Below are positions 29,662 to 38,428 of a stretch of 64,000 nucleotides of DNA, piece after piece (position 1 is the first letter of the stretch; each line of letters starts with the position of its first letter). The notes below the pieces were generated by a model. The model was not told the origin of the DNA and searched no databases. It was given only the letters and a program-made list of their open reading frames with translations. Source of the DNA: Janibacter terrae NBRC 107853 (lineage in GTDB: Bacteria > Actinomycetota > Actinomycetes > Actinomycetales > Dermatophilaceae); contig NZ_BCUV01000007.1 of assembly GCF_001591405.1 (NCBI RefSeq), forward strand, positions 124,001 through 188,000, given 5' to 3'. Made by a program: the position numbers and the translations under genes.

Positions 29662-30655
29662 CGAGCACCTCCTGGCTGAAGTGGCAGGCCGACTGGCGCA
29701 TCGGACCGACGTCGAGCAGCTCGGGGCGCTCGGTGCGGCAGATGTCCTGCGCCATGACGCAGCGCGGGTGGAAGGCGCAGCCGGGCGGGATGCGGGTGAG
29801 GTTCGGCGGCAGACCGCCGATGGCCGAGAGCTTCTGGCCCTTCTGGTCCAGACGCGGGATCGACTCGAGCAGCCCCTTGGTGTACGGGTGCGCGGGCTTC
29901 GCGTAGATGTCGTTCACCTCGGCGCGCTCGACGATCCGCCCCGCGTACATGACGGCGATCCGGTCGGCGACGTCGGCGACGACGCCGAGGTCGTGCGTGA
30001 TGAGGATCAGACCCATCCTGAACTCCTCCTGCAGCTCCTGCAGGAGGGCCATGATCTGGGCCTGGACCGTCACGTCGAGTGCCGTCGTCGGCTCGTCCGC
30101 GATGAGGATCTTGGGGTTGAGGGCGATGGCCATCGCGATCATGATGCGCTGGCGCATGCCGCCGGAGAACTGGTGCGGGTAGGCCTTGACGCGGTCCTTG
30201 GCGCCGGGGATGTTGACCCGCTCCATGAGGCGGACCGCGTTGGCGTAGGCGTCCGAGCGGTTCATCTTCTGGTGGACGCGGAACATCTCGCCGATCTGCC
30301 ACCCGACGGGGAAGACGGGGTTGAGGGAGCTCAGCGCGTCCTGGAAGACCATCGAGATCTCCGGGCCGCGCATCTTGCGCCGCTCCTCCTCGGGCATCGT
30401 CAGGATGTCGCGACCCTTGTAGAGGATCCGTCCGCCGGGGATCTTGGCGGGCGGCATGTCGAGGATGCCCATGATCGCCTGGGCGGTCACCGACTTGCCC
30501 GACCCCGACTCGCCGAGGATCGCGAGGGTCTCGCCCTCGTCGAGGCTGAAGTTCACGCCGTTGATCGCCTTGGCCACGCCCTCATGGGTGTGGAACTCGA
30601 CGTACAGGTCGTCCACCTCGAGGAGGTGCTCGCCCGCTGGTGTCGTCGTGCTCAT
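29654..30655 (-). CDS. Oligopeptide ABC transporter ATP-binding protein, DppD/OppD-like, operon 2
   Basis: A 333-residue ATPase with Walker A GESGSGKS, signature FSGGMRQR, Walker [15 protein letters not shown] and the family C-terminal Cys motif (CAFHPRCVMAQDIC). I chose ATG 30655, preceded by AGGTGA, rather than the far-upstream in-frame starts that would overlap the permease gene. It lies 19 bases downstream of the DppC-like permease stop. Confidence 0.9.
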   Translation of the reverse strand: MSTTTPAGEHLLEVDDLYVEFHTHEGVAKAINGVNFSLDEGETLAILGESGSGKSVTAQAIMGILDMPPAKIPGGRILYKGRDILTMPEEERRKMRGPEISMVFQDALSSLNPVFPVGWQIGEMFRVHQKMNRSDAYANAVRLMERVNIPGAKDRVKAYPHQFSGGMRQRIMIAMAIALNPKILIADEPTTALDVTVQAQIMALLQELQEEFRMGLILITHDLGVVADVADRIAVMYAGRIVERAEVNDIYAKPAHPYTKGLLESIPRLDQKGQKLSAIGGLPPNLTRIPPGCAFHPRCVMAQDICRTERPELLDVGPMRQSACHFSQEVLDA

Positions 30656-30674
30656 GTACTGGTTCACCTGACTC

Positions 30675-31679
30675 TCAGCGGCTCTTGGGGTCGAAGGCGT
30701 CACGCACGGCGTCGCCGAGCATGATGAACGCCAGGACCGCCAGGCTGAGGAAGAGGGCGGGGAAGAAGAGGATGTGCGGCGAGGCCCGCACCGTCTGCAG
30801 CGAGTCGCTGATCATGACGCCCCACGAGACGGTCGGCGGACGCAGACCGATACCGAGGAAGGACAGCGTCGCCTCGGCCGCGATGTAGGCACCGAGGTTG
30901 ATCGTCGAGACGACGATCGCCGGTGCCATCGCGTTCGGCAGGACGTGCCGGCGGATGATCCGCATCGGCGAGGCGCCGAGGGCCCGGGCCGCCTGGACGT
31001 AGTCGTTGGGCTTGACCTGGATGACCGAGGAGCGCATGAGGCGCATGAGGCTCGGCCAGCCGAAGATCACGAAGACGAGCACGACCTGGATGATCACGCC
31101 GAGGTAGCCCTGGATCGGGATGCCCAGCAGCTTCTCGGTGTCCTGCAGCGAGGACAGGAAGATGATGCCCGAGAGCAGCAGCGGGATGGCGAAGAAGATG
31201 TCGCCGATGCGGCTGATCAGGGTGTCGACGGTGCCACCGACGTAGCCGGCCACGAGCCCGAGGAAGGAGCCGAGGAGCAGCACGCCGAGCGTCGCGAGGA
31301 CGCCGACGAGGATCGAGGCCCGGGCGCCGTAGACGGTGCGCGTGTAGATGTCGGCGCCCTGGATGTCGGTGCCGAACCAGTGGTCTGCGCTCGGTCCCTG
31401 ACGGGCGATGCTCAGGTCGTTGAACTTCAGGTCGTAGGGCGTGAAGATCGACGGGAACGCGGCCATCAGCATGAGGACGATGATCAGCACGCTGGAGATC
31501 CAGAAGAGCGGGTTGCGCTTCAAGGACTGGAACGCGTCCGAGGTGAGCGAGCGCGCCTGACCGGTGTCCTGCGTCGTGTCCGCGGCGAGGGCCCCGCCGC
31601 GGGTCGTCGTGGCGCCGACCTCGTCCTCGCCGGGTCCGGGCTGGGTGGCGACGTCGCGCGTCGCGTGGTCGTCAGTCAT
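30675..31679 (-). CDS. Oligopeptide ABC transporter permease, DppC/OppC-like, operon 2
   Basis: A 334-residue permease with an unusually long hydrophilic, Thr/Gly-rich N-terminus (about 45 residues) before the first helix (NPLFWISSVLIIVLMLMAAF). WFGTDIQGADIYTRTVYGAR and the EAA loop (YVQAARALGASPMRIIRRHVLPNA) are typical of DppC. It ends DAFDPKSR. Its ATG overlaps the end of the DppB-like gene by 8 bases. Confidence 0.9.
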   Translation of the reverse strand: MTDDHATRDVATQPGPGEDEVGATTTRGGALAADTTQDTGQARSLTSDAFQSLKRNPLFWISSVLIIVLMLMAAFPSIFTPYDLKFNDLSIARQGPSADHWFGTDIQGADIYTRTVYGARASILVGVLATLGVLLLGSFLGLVAGYVGGTVDTLISRIGDIFFAIPLLLSGIIFLSSLQDTEKLLGIPIQGYLGVIIQVVLVFVIFGWPSLMRLMRSSVIQVKPNDYVQAARALGASPMRIIRRHVLPNAMAPAIVVSTINLGAYIAAEATLSFLGIGLRPPTVSWGVMISDSLQTVRASPHILFFPALFLSLAVLAFIMLGDAVRDAFDPKSR

Positions 31680-32601
31680 TGCTGATCCTCGGGTCGAGGG
31701 CGCCGTAGAGCAGGTCGACGAGCAGGTTCACGAGGAGGTACACGATGACCAGCGCCGTGACCGCACCGACGACGGCGACGCCGTCCCGGTGGCGGATGCC
31801 CTCGAAGATGTACCCACCGACACCCTGGATGCTGAAGATGCCCTCGGTGACGATCGCGCCACCGAGCAGGGCACCGAAGTCGTAGCCCATGAAGGTGATG
31901 ACGGGGATCATCGAGTTGCGCAGCGTGTGCACACCGATGATCCGGCGCGGGGTCAGCCCCTTGGCCTTGGCCGTGCGCACGTAGTCGGACTTCACGTTCT
32001 CGGCGATGTTGGTCCGCATGAGGCGTGCGATGTACGCCAGGGAGGTCGAGCCGAGCACGATCGCCGGCAGGATGAGCGCCGTGAACTCCGGGTTCTTGCC
32101 GCGGGCGAGCGGCGGCAGGAGCTCGAGGTTGAGGCCGATCGTGTACTGCAGGACGGTACCGATGACGAAGACCGGCACCGAGATGACGAAGAGGGTGCTG
32201 ACGAGGACGAGGTTGTCGATGAACCCGCCCTTGCGCAGGCCGGCGAGGACTCCGGCGGCGATGCCGAGCACACCCTCGAAGGCGAGGGCCATGACACCGA
32301 GCTTGGCCGTGACCTGGAAGCGCTCGGCGAGCTCCTCGGAGACGGGGCGGCCGAACTGGTTCTCACCGAGGTCACCCTGGGCGACGTCCTTGGCGTACTC
32401 GTAGTACTGGATCGGCAACGGCTCGTTCAGGTGGTACTTCTCGTTGAACGCGGCGATGTAGGCCGGCGGGCAGGGCCGCTCACCACACTTGCCAGCCGTG
32501 GGGTCACCCGGCATGGCGAAGACCATGGCATAGATCAGGAACGTGGAGAAGATGATCACCGGGATCATCTGGAGCAATCGACGGACGATGTACTTGCCCA
32601 C
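31672..32601 (-). CDS. Oligopeptide ABC transporter permease, DppB/OppB-like, operon 2
   Basis: A 309-residue permease opening with GKYIVRRLLQMIPVIIFSTFLIY, with an extracytoplasmic insert that contains a Cys pair (GKCGERPCPPAY) and the EAA loop (YVRTAKAKGLTPRRIIGVHTLRNS). The GTG at 32601 is selected because AAGGAGG lies 4 bases upstream; longer frames lack this. It follows the binding-protein gene after a 173-base gap containing a strong hairpin. Confidence 0.9.
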   Translation of the reverse strand: MGKYIVRRLLQMIPVIIFSTFLIYAMVFAMPGDPTAGKCGERPCPPAYIAAFNEKYHLNEPLPIQYYEYAKDVAQGDLGENQFGRPVSEELAERFQVTAKLGVMALAFEGVLGIAAGVLAGLRKGGFIDNLVLVSTLFVISVPVFVIGTVLQYTIGLNLELLPPLARGKNPEFTALILPAIVLGSTSLAYIARLMRTNIAENVKSDYVRTAKAKGLTPRRIIGVHTLRNSMIPVITFMGYDFGALLGGAIVTEGIFSIQGVGGYIFEGIRHRDGVAVVGAVTALVIVYLLVNLLVDLLYGALDPRISND

Positions 32602-32701
32602 GGCACCTCCTTCGGATCTGGGACGCACCTCGACCCGGGGTGCCGGGTGAGGCTAACTCATGTGCATGTGACCGACGCTACGCCGTGCGGACGCCGGTCG
32701 G

Positions 32702-32752
32702 CACGACTACCGGCCGGCCATCTCGAGTGGGGATGGCCGGCCGGCGGTCGTG
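32702..32752 (-). terminator. Hairpin between binding protein and permease genes (operon 2)
   Basis: Two 21-base arms (32702-32722 and 32732-32752), complementary except for two adjacent positions, surround a 9-base loop about 22 bases after the binding-protein stop. As in operon 1, it should terminate or process the transcript so that the binding protein is made in excess. Confidence 0.75.
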
Positions 32753-32774
32753 CGTCGTCAACCCTGCGTCAGGG

Positions 32775-34427
32775 TCAGCTCTTGACCTTCATCGCGGCCA
32801 GGTCGGGGTTGCCGAACGGGGTCGCCTGGACGTCGGAGACGTTCTCGGACCAACCGATGATGGTCTTGCCGTACCACGTCGGGATGGTCGTGAACTCCTT
32901 GGCGATCATGCCCTCGGCCTCCTGGTACAGCTTGTTGGCCTCCTCGGGCGTCTCGGCGGCACCGGCCTCACGCATCTTCTTCTGGAAGTCGTCGTTGGCG
33001 TAGCCGTAGTAGTTCGAGCTCGCACCCTTGCCGTAGATCGGCGAGAGGTAGTTCTCGATGGACGGGTAGTCCATGACCCAGCCCATGCGGAACATGCCCT
33101 TGAGCTCGTCGTTGCCGAGCTTGGTCAGCATGGTCGCGAAGTCGACCGTGGGGGTCGCGACGCAGTCGATGCCGAGGGTCTTGTTGATCGAGTTGCACAC
33201 GGCCTCGGTCCAGCCCTTGTGGCTGGCGTCACCGTTGTACGTCAGGGTCAGCTTGCCCTCGTAGCCGCCACCCTCCTTGAGCAGCTGCTTGGCCTTCTCC
33301 GGGTTGAACTCGCAGAACTCGCCGCAGGTGCCCTCCTTGTAGCCGTCGACGACCGGGGAGACCCAGCCGGTGGCGGGGGTGAAGGCGTCGTTGAAGATCT
33401 GCTTGACGATCGTCTTGCGGTCGATCGCCATGGAGAGGGCCTGACGGACCTTGACGTCCTTCAGCTTCGGGTCGACGTGGTAGTTCATGCCGATGAACTG
33501 GAGGGTGGAGTTCTCCTTCTCCAGGTAACGACCCTCACCGAGGTCGTCCTTGAACTTGTTGTCGACGAGGGCGCTCGCGGGGATCTCGCGGACGACGTCG
33601 AGGTCACCGGACTGCAGGGCCACGTACGCGGCGTCGGAGTCCTGGTAGTTCTGGAAGATGATCTTGTCGGCGTTGCCCCCGAAGTCACCGGAGTAGTCGG
33701 CGAACTTGCTCAGGGTGATCGCCTGGTTCTTCTCCCAGGAGTCGAGCTTGTACGGCCCGGCCGCGATCGGCTTGTCGCCGAACTTCTCCGGGTCCTCGAA
33801 GAAGGAGTCGGGCTGCGGCGCGAAGGCGGTGTAGCCCAGGCGCAGCGGGAGGTTGGAGACCTTCTCCGTGGTCTTGATCGTGAAGGTGTGGTCGTCGACG
33901 ACCTTGAGGCCCGTGAGCTCCTTGGCCTTCGGCGCACCCTTGCCGGCGCACGGCTTCTTCTCGTCGTCACCGGTGCACTGCAGGTCCGCGAAGCCCTCGA
34001 TGGGCTCGTAGAAGTAGCTGCCCTGCTGACCGTTCTCGCCGTTGGCGGTGTAGTTCCACGCGTCGACGAAGTTCTTGGCCAGGACCTCGCTCCCGTCGTG
34101 GAACTTGTAGCCCTTCTTCAGCTTGACCGTGAAGGTCTGGTTGTCGTCGGTCTCGATGGACTCGGCGATGTCGTTCTCGGGCTCGGCCGTCTCCGGGTTG
34201 TAGTGGACCAGCTTCGCGGTCAGGACGTCGAGGACGTCACCGCCACAGGTCTCAGCGGTGTTACCCGCGACGAGCGGGTTCTCCGGGTTGCAGCCGGACG
34301 CGGTGATGGTGCCGCCCTCGCCACCGCCCGAAGTGCTTTCGTCGTCGCTGCCGCCGCCACAGGCGGTCGCGAGGAGCGCGACCGCGGAGATGCTGGCAAC
34401 AGCCATCGCGCGAGACTTGACTCGCAT
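32775..34427 (-). CDS. Oligopeptide/dipeptide ABC transporter substrate-binding lipoprotein, operon 2
   Basis: A 550-residue SBP_bac_5 lipoprotein (lipobox LATAC, Cys about 23) with a Gly/Ser/Asp-rich linker, TFTVKLKKGYKFHDGSEVLAKNFVDAWNY and VRQALSMAIDRKTIV, typical of OppA/DppA. Two extra Cys pairs (CTGDDEKKPC, CGEFC) suggest extracellular disulfides. The ATG at 34427 has GTAGGAGGA 5-13 bases upstream. It is clearly distinct in sequence from the operon 1 binding protein, so the two systems probably take different substrates. Confidence 0.9.
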   Translation of the reverse strand: MRVKSRAMAVASISAVALLATACGGGSDDESTSGGGEGGTITASGCNPENPLVAGNTAETCGGDVLDVLTAKLVHYNPETAEPENDIAESIETDDNQTFTVKLKKGYKFHDGSEVLAKNFVDAWNYTANGENGQQGSYFYEPIEGFADLQCTGDDEKKPCAGKGAPKAKELTGLKVVDDHTFTIKTTEKVSNLPLRLGYTAFAPQPDSFFEDPEKFGDKPIAAGPYKLDSWEKNQAITLSKFADYSGDFGGNADKIIFQNYQDSDAAYVALQSGDLDVVREIPASALVDNKFKDDLGEGRYLEKENSTLQFIGMNYHVDPKLKDVKVRQALSMAIDRKTIVKQIFNDAFTPATGWVSPVVDGYKEGTCGEFCEFNPEKAKQLLKEGGGYEGKLTLTYNGDASHKGWTEAVCNSINKTLGIDCVATPTVDFATMLTKLGNDELKGMFRMGWVMDYPSIENYLSPIYGKGASSNYYGYANDDFQKKMREAGAAETPEEANKLYQEAEGMIAKEFTTIPTWYGKTIIGWSENVSDVQATPFGNPDLAAMKVKS

Positions 34428-34500
34428 GGATGTCCTCCTACGTCATGCCGCCGGGAAGGCGGGTTCATACGGCGTTCCCGACGGTCCGGGTCCACCCCTG

Positions 34501-34525
34501 GGAGCAGCGCTGTCGCGACTGCTCC
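34501..34525 (-). terminator. Possible malQ terminator hairpin
   Basis: A 7-bp inverted repeat, GGAGCAG/CTGCTCC, with an 11-base loop lies in the 205-base gap between malQ and the operon 2 binding-protein gene. It could end malQ transcription. No T-run follows, so the role is uncertain. Confidence 0.35.
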
Positions 34526-34632
34526 GCACATCAAAAACCACGCGGCGGGCCCAGAGGACGAACCGGTGTGGGGTGAGACACAACTGTGACTCTTCGGTGA
34601 CCGCTCCGGCACCCCGCGCGGGAGATGCAGGG

Positions 34633-36720
34633 TTATCCCTCGACGAGGTCGTCGAGCAGCACCGGCCGGCGGTCCGGCCCGGCCAGCGGCAGGCGCCAGT
34701 TGGGGTACTCCTCGTCGGTCCCGGGCTGGTTGATCGCACGCACGTCGCCGACGAGGTCGGTGAGCGCCACCCCACGCATCCGCGAAGGGGTCTGGCCGAT
34801 CCACGCGTGCAGCGCCGCCACGACCGCAGCGTCCGGGGCGTCGACGTCCTCGAGCAGGCCCCGCTCCCGCAGGGCCTCGCGCACGGCGCGGACACTCCCT
34901 TCCTCCGCCGCGCGCTCCTCCTCCACGGGCCGGGTCAGCAGACCCAGCCGCTCGCGGATCGCCACGTGCTCCAGCGCGAGGTAGCCCGCGCTCGGCGGGA
35001 GGTCGTGCGTCGTGACGGTGGCCAGGCACAGCTCCCGGTAGTCCTCGGGCGGCAGCGGGCGGCCGTCCTCGCCCCACTCGAACCACGCGACGCTCGTGCC
35101 GAGCACGCCGCGCTCGAGCAGGTGCTCGCGCACCCACGGCTCGACGACGCCGAGGTCCTCACCCACGACGAGGCACCCGGCCCGGTGGGCCTCGAGCGCC
35201 AGGATGCCGACGAGGGCCTCGTGGTCGTAGCGCACGTAGGCGCCCTCGCCCGGCGCGTGGCCCTCCGGCACCCACCACAGGCGGAACAGGCCGATGATGT
35301 GGTCGATGCGCAGCCCACCGGCGTCGGCCAGCACCGCGTGCAGCATGTCGCGGAAGGGGGCGTAGCCGAGCTCGGCGAGCCGGTCCGGGCGCCACGGCGG
35401 TTGGGACCAGTTCTGCCCCAGCTGGTTGAACTGGTCCGGCGGGGCTCCGACGTCGATGCCGCGCGCGAGCGCGTCGCCGAGCGCCCAGGTGTCGGCCCCC
35501 TCGGGGTGGATGCCGACCGCGAGGTCTGCGACCACGCCGATCCCCATCCCGGCTGCCCGCAGCCGCGCCTGCGCGGCCGTGAGCTGCCCGCGCACGACCC
35601 ACTGCAGCCACACGTGGAAGGAGATCTCCGCGCGGTGCGCGTCCCGGTGGGCCGCCACGGCGTCCGATGCCGGGTCGTGCAGCTCCTGCGGCCACTGCGT
35701 CTCCCACAGCGTCCCGTGCTCGGTCGCGAGGCTGCACCACGTCGCGAAGTCGACGAGCGCCTGGCCCTCGCTGGCGTGCAGCGCCGCGACCCCGGACGCG
35801 TGGTCCTCGGCGAGGTACCGGTAGGCGATCCGCAGGGCGGCCTGCTTGAGGGCCCAGGCTGCGTCGCGGTCGATCGTGTCCGCGGCGTTGAGAGCCGCCG
35901 CCTCGGCCACGAGCGCGTCGTACTCCGTGCGTGCCGTGGTCGGCAGCGCGTCGAGCCCGGGTACCTGCCGCAGGTCGGTGTAGACGGGGTTGAGGAACCG
36001 GCGCGAGGTCGGCAGGTAGGGCGAGGGCTCCATCGGCGCGACCGGCTCGGCCGCGTGCAGCGGGTTGACGAGCACGAAGTGCGCGTCGTGCGCGCGAGCG
36101 GCCCACTCCCCCAACGTCGCCAGGTCGCCGAGGTCCCCGATGCCCTGGCTGCCGGAGCCACGCACCTGGTACAGCTGCGTCATGAGCCCGGTCCTCGGCT
36201 CCTCCGCGAGCACGGGGGGCAGCTCCAGCCGCTGCGGGACGGTGACGAGCACCGCCCGGCTCCCCGGGTCCGGCGACGCGTCGGTCCGGGCCACGAGCTC
36301 GTGCCAGCCGAGCGGCAGGTCCGCCGGCACCGCGAACGCGGCCTCGCCCACGAGCGCGCCGTCGACGTCGACCGGCTCCACGACGTGCTCGAGCTGATCG
36401 AGGTCGCGGCGGGAGCCCCCTTCGAGCACGACGTGGACGGCCACCTCGCTCCCGTGCGGCACGTGCACGAGGAGGCGAAGGGGGTCCCCCTCACGCTGCA
36501 CGACGGTCGGGGGCAGCGTCCGGCGCCACGGCGCGGTCCGGGCCCGCTCGAGGCCCGCGGCGACCTCGGCCTCGCTGCCGACGTCCTCGCCCATGGCCTG
36601 GAGCACCGCCCGCAGGGTGTCCTCGGGGACGTCGCGGTGCTCGCCGCGCCAGTCCCACCACTGGGTGTCGACCCCCCGCGCAGCAGCCAGGTGGACGATC
36701 AAGGAGGTCGCATCCGTCAC
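34633..36720 (-). CDS. malQ: 4-alpha-glucanotransferase (amylomaltase)
   Basis: A 695-residue GH77 enzyme, the longer actinobacterial MalQ with an N-terminal beta-rich domain (about 1-150). It transfers maltooligosaccharyl units between alpha-1,4-glucans in the cytoplasm. Family motifs include VRGSGSQGIGDLGDL, NPLHAAEPVAPMEPSPYLPTSRRF, GLRIDHIIGLFRLWW (nucleophile Asp), VVGEDLGVVEPWVREHL (acid/base Glu) and TTHDLPPSAGY (third Asp). The start is GTG 36720, with GGAGG upstream. Its 5' end is 60 bases from the divergent pirin gene. Confidence 0.95.
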   Translation of the reverse strand: MTDATSLIVHLAAARGVDTQWWDWRGEHRDVPEDTLRAVLQAMGEDVGSEAEVAAGLERARTAPWRRTLPPTVVQREGDPLRLLVHVPHGSEVAVHVVLEGGSRRDLDQLEHVVEPVDVDGALVGEAAFAVPADLPLGWHELVARTDASPDPGSRAVLVTVPQRLELPPVLAEEPRTGLMTQLYQVRGSGSQGIGDLGDLATLGEWAARAHDAHFVLVNPLHAAEPVAPMEPSPYLPTSRRFLNPVYTDLRQVPGLDALPTTARTEYDALVAEAAALNAADTIDRDAAWALKQAALRIAYRYLAEDHASGVAALHASEGQALVDFATWCSLATEHGTLWETQWPQELHDPASDAVAAHRDAHRAEISFHVWLQWVVRGQLTAAQARLRAAGMGIGVVADLAVGIHPEGADTWALGDALARGIDVGAPPDQFNQLGQNWSQPPWRPDRLAELGYAPFRDMLHAVLADAGGLRIDHIIGLFRLWWVPEGHAPGEGAYVRYDHEALVGILALEAHRAGCLVVGEDLGVVEPWVREHLLERGVLGTSVAWFEWGEDGRPLPPEDYRELCLATVTTHDLPPSAGYLALEHVAIRERLGLLTRPVEEERAAEEGSVRAVREALRERGLLEDVDAPDAAVVAALHAWIGQTPSRMRGVALTDLVGDVRAINQPGTDEEYPNWRLPLAGPDRRPVLLDDLVEG

Positions 36721-36768
36721 GGGCCCACCCTCCAGCAGTCGACCGGGCCGTGTCCAACGGGCGCGGGG

Positions 36769-36774
36769 TAGCGT
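36769..36774 (+). promoter_or_regulatory. -10 box of a leaderless pirin transcript
   Basis: TAGCGT ends 6 bases before the GTG start at 36781, and there is no ribosome-binding site. It matches the spacing seen at other leaderless starts in the window. Confidence 0.5.
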
Positions 36775-36780
36775 GATCAG

Positions 36781-37698
36781 GTGGACGACGTACAGATCCT
36801 GCAGCCCCGTGAGGTACCCCTCGGTGGACCGCGTGCCATGCCGGTGCGGCGGACGCTGCCGTCGCGGCAGCGCTCCCTCGTCGGCGGATGGTGCTTCCTC
36901 GACCACTACGGCCCCGACGACGTCGCGAGCACCGGCGGCATGGTCGTCCCGCGGCACCCGCACACCGCGCTCGCCACGGTCTCGTGGCTCTTCACCGGCG
37001 AGATCGAGCACCGTGACTCCACCGGCGCGCACGCGATCGTCCGACCCGGCGAGCTCAACCTCATGACCGCCGGCCGTGGGGTGAGCCACTCGGAGTTCTC
37101 CACCGACGGCACGACCACCCTCCACGGCGTGCAGCTGTGGTTCGCCCTGCCCGCCGCCTCGGTCGACCGCGAGCCGACCTTCGAGCACCACGTGCCCGAG
37201 CCCGTCTACGTGCCCGGCGGCATCGCCCGGGTCTTCCTCGGCGAGCTCTTCGGCGAGCGCTCCCCGGTCGTCACCGACGGGGCGCTCACGGGCGCGGAGA
37301 TCCTCCTCGACGCCGACGCCGAGACCGTCATCGAGGTCCCGGCCGACCACGAGCACGCGATCCTGCTCGACGACGGCGACATCACCGTCGAGGGCACCGC
37401 GCTGGAGCAGTCCGAGCTCGGCTACGTCGCGCCCGGGCGCACGAGGATCACGCTGCGCTCGGCGACGGGCGCCCGGTTGGTGCTCGTCGGCGGCGAGCCC
37501 CTCGGGGAGCAGATCGTCATGTGGTGGAACTTCGTCGGTCGCTCCCACGAGGACGTCGTCGCCGCACGCGACGCGTGGATGGCCGAGATCGCGGAGAAAC
37601 CTCAGGTCGAGGGCCGCTTCGGTCCCTTCGCCCCGGACCAGCCCGCCCCGCTGCCCGCCCCGGCGCTGCCGGGCGGCCGACTCCGGGCGCGTGGCTGA
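36781..37698 (+). CDS. Pirin family cupin protein
   Basis: A 305-residue bicupin of the pirin family. The N-terminal metal-binding cupin is recognisable from FLDHYGPDDV, PRHPHTALATVSWLFTGEIEHRDS (iron-ligand histidines) and GELNLMTAGRGVSHSEFS. Some pirins have quercetin dioxygenase or regulatory activity; the role here is unknown. A leaderless GTG start at 36781 is supported by the -10 box. The alpha/beta hydrolase gene overlaps its end by 8 bases, so the two form an operon. Confidence 0.88.
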   Translation: MDDVQILQPREVPLGGPRAMPVRRTLPSRQRSLVGGWCFLDHYGPDDVASTGGMVVPRHPHTALATVSWLFTGEIEHRDSTGAHAIVRPGELNLMTAGRGVSHSEFSTDGTTTLHGVQLWFALPAASVDREPTFEHHVPEPVYVPGGIARVFLGELFGERSPVVTDGALTGAEILLDADAETVIEVPADHEHAILLDDGDITVEGTALEQSELGYVAPGRTRITLRSATGARLVLVGGEPLGEQIVMWWNFVGRSHEDVVAARDAWMAEIAEKPQVEGRFGPFAPDQPAPLPAPALPGGRLRARG

Positions 37699-38398
37699 CA
37701 TGGGCGTCTGGGCCACCCCCACCGTGCGCACCGTCTTCGTCCACGGCCGCGGCCGCACCGGCGCCGCCGCCTGGCCCCTCGTGGCGGCGGAGCACGACCC
37801 GACCCACGTCTTCCTCGAGCGCACCTGCCAGGCGGACCAGCCCGAGCGCGACGCCGACCGTGCCCTGGCTGCCCTCGAGGGTCGCGGGCACCTCGTGGGG
37901 CACTCCTACGGCGCGGTGACCGCGATGCTCGCCGCGCAGCGCCGACCCGACTGCCTGCGCAGCCTGGTCCTCATCGAGCCGGCCTGCTACGACGTGGCCC
38001 GCGGCGGCCGACAGGTGGAGCGGCACATCAGCGCGATGGCCCCGGTCTTCGCCGTCGCCGACGACCCGAGCGTCGACGGGCGCGAGTTCATCACCCGGTT
38101 CGCCGAGGGCATGGGGGCGCCGGCACCCGCCCTCGACGACGAGACCTGCGCCGACGTCGCGGCCCGCATCCGGGCGACCCCGGCGCCCTGGCAGGTGTCG
38201 CTGCGCACGGACACCCCGGCCCTCGTGCCGACGCTCGTGATCACCGGAGGCGTCGACCCGATGTACGCGGAGGTCGCCGCCGCGCTCGAGGCGAAGGGGG
38301 CGACCCACCGCGTCGTCCCGGGCTGCGGCCACCGCCCCCAGGACACCCCGGAGGGCCTGGCCGCGATGCACGAGTTCTGGGACGCGCACGGGGCCTGA
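37691..38398 (+). CDS. Alpha/beta hydrolase
   Basis: A 235-residue hydrolase. The oxyanion region is VFVHGRGRTGAAAW and the nucleophile elbow is GHSYGAV (catalytic Ser). A late Asp (GGVDPMY) and a His near the C-terminus (GCGHRPQDTPEGL) complete a plausible triad. The substrate is unknown. The start is GTG 37691 overlapping the pirin gene, or ATG 37700. Cotranscription with pirin suggests a shared detoxification or oxidative role, which is inference. Confidence 0.8.
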   Translation: MADMGVWATPTVRTVFVHGRGRTGAAAWPLVAAEHDPTHVFLERTCQADQPERDADRALAALEGRGHLVGHSYGAVTAMLAAQRRPDCLRSLVLIEPACYDVARGGRQVERHISAMAPVFAVADDPSVDGREFITRFAEGMGAPAPALDDETCADVAARIRATPAPWQVSLRTDTPALVPTLVITGGVDPMYAEVAAALEAKGATHRVVPGCGHRPQDTPEGLAAMHEFWDAHGA

Positions 38399-38428
38399 CG
38401 CCCGTCGCCGGGCCCCGCGCGCGGTGGC

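Noticed and set aside
32640-32665. A second possible iron box (GGTGAGGCTAACTCA) upstream of the operon 2 permease genes
   Set aside because: Only about 12 of 19 positions fit the IdeR consensus, and it lies between a binding-protein gene and its permease rather than at a promoter; too weak to call.
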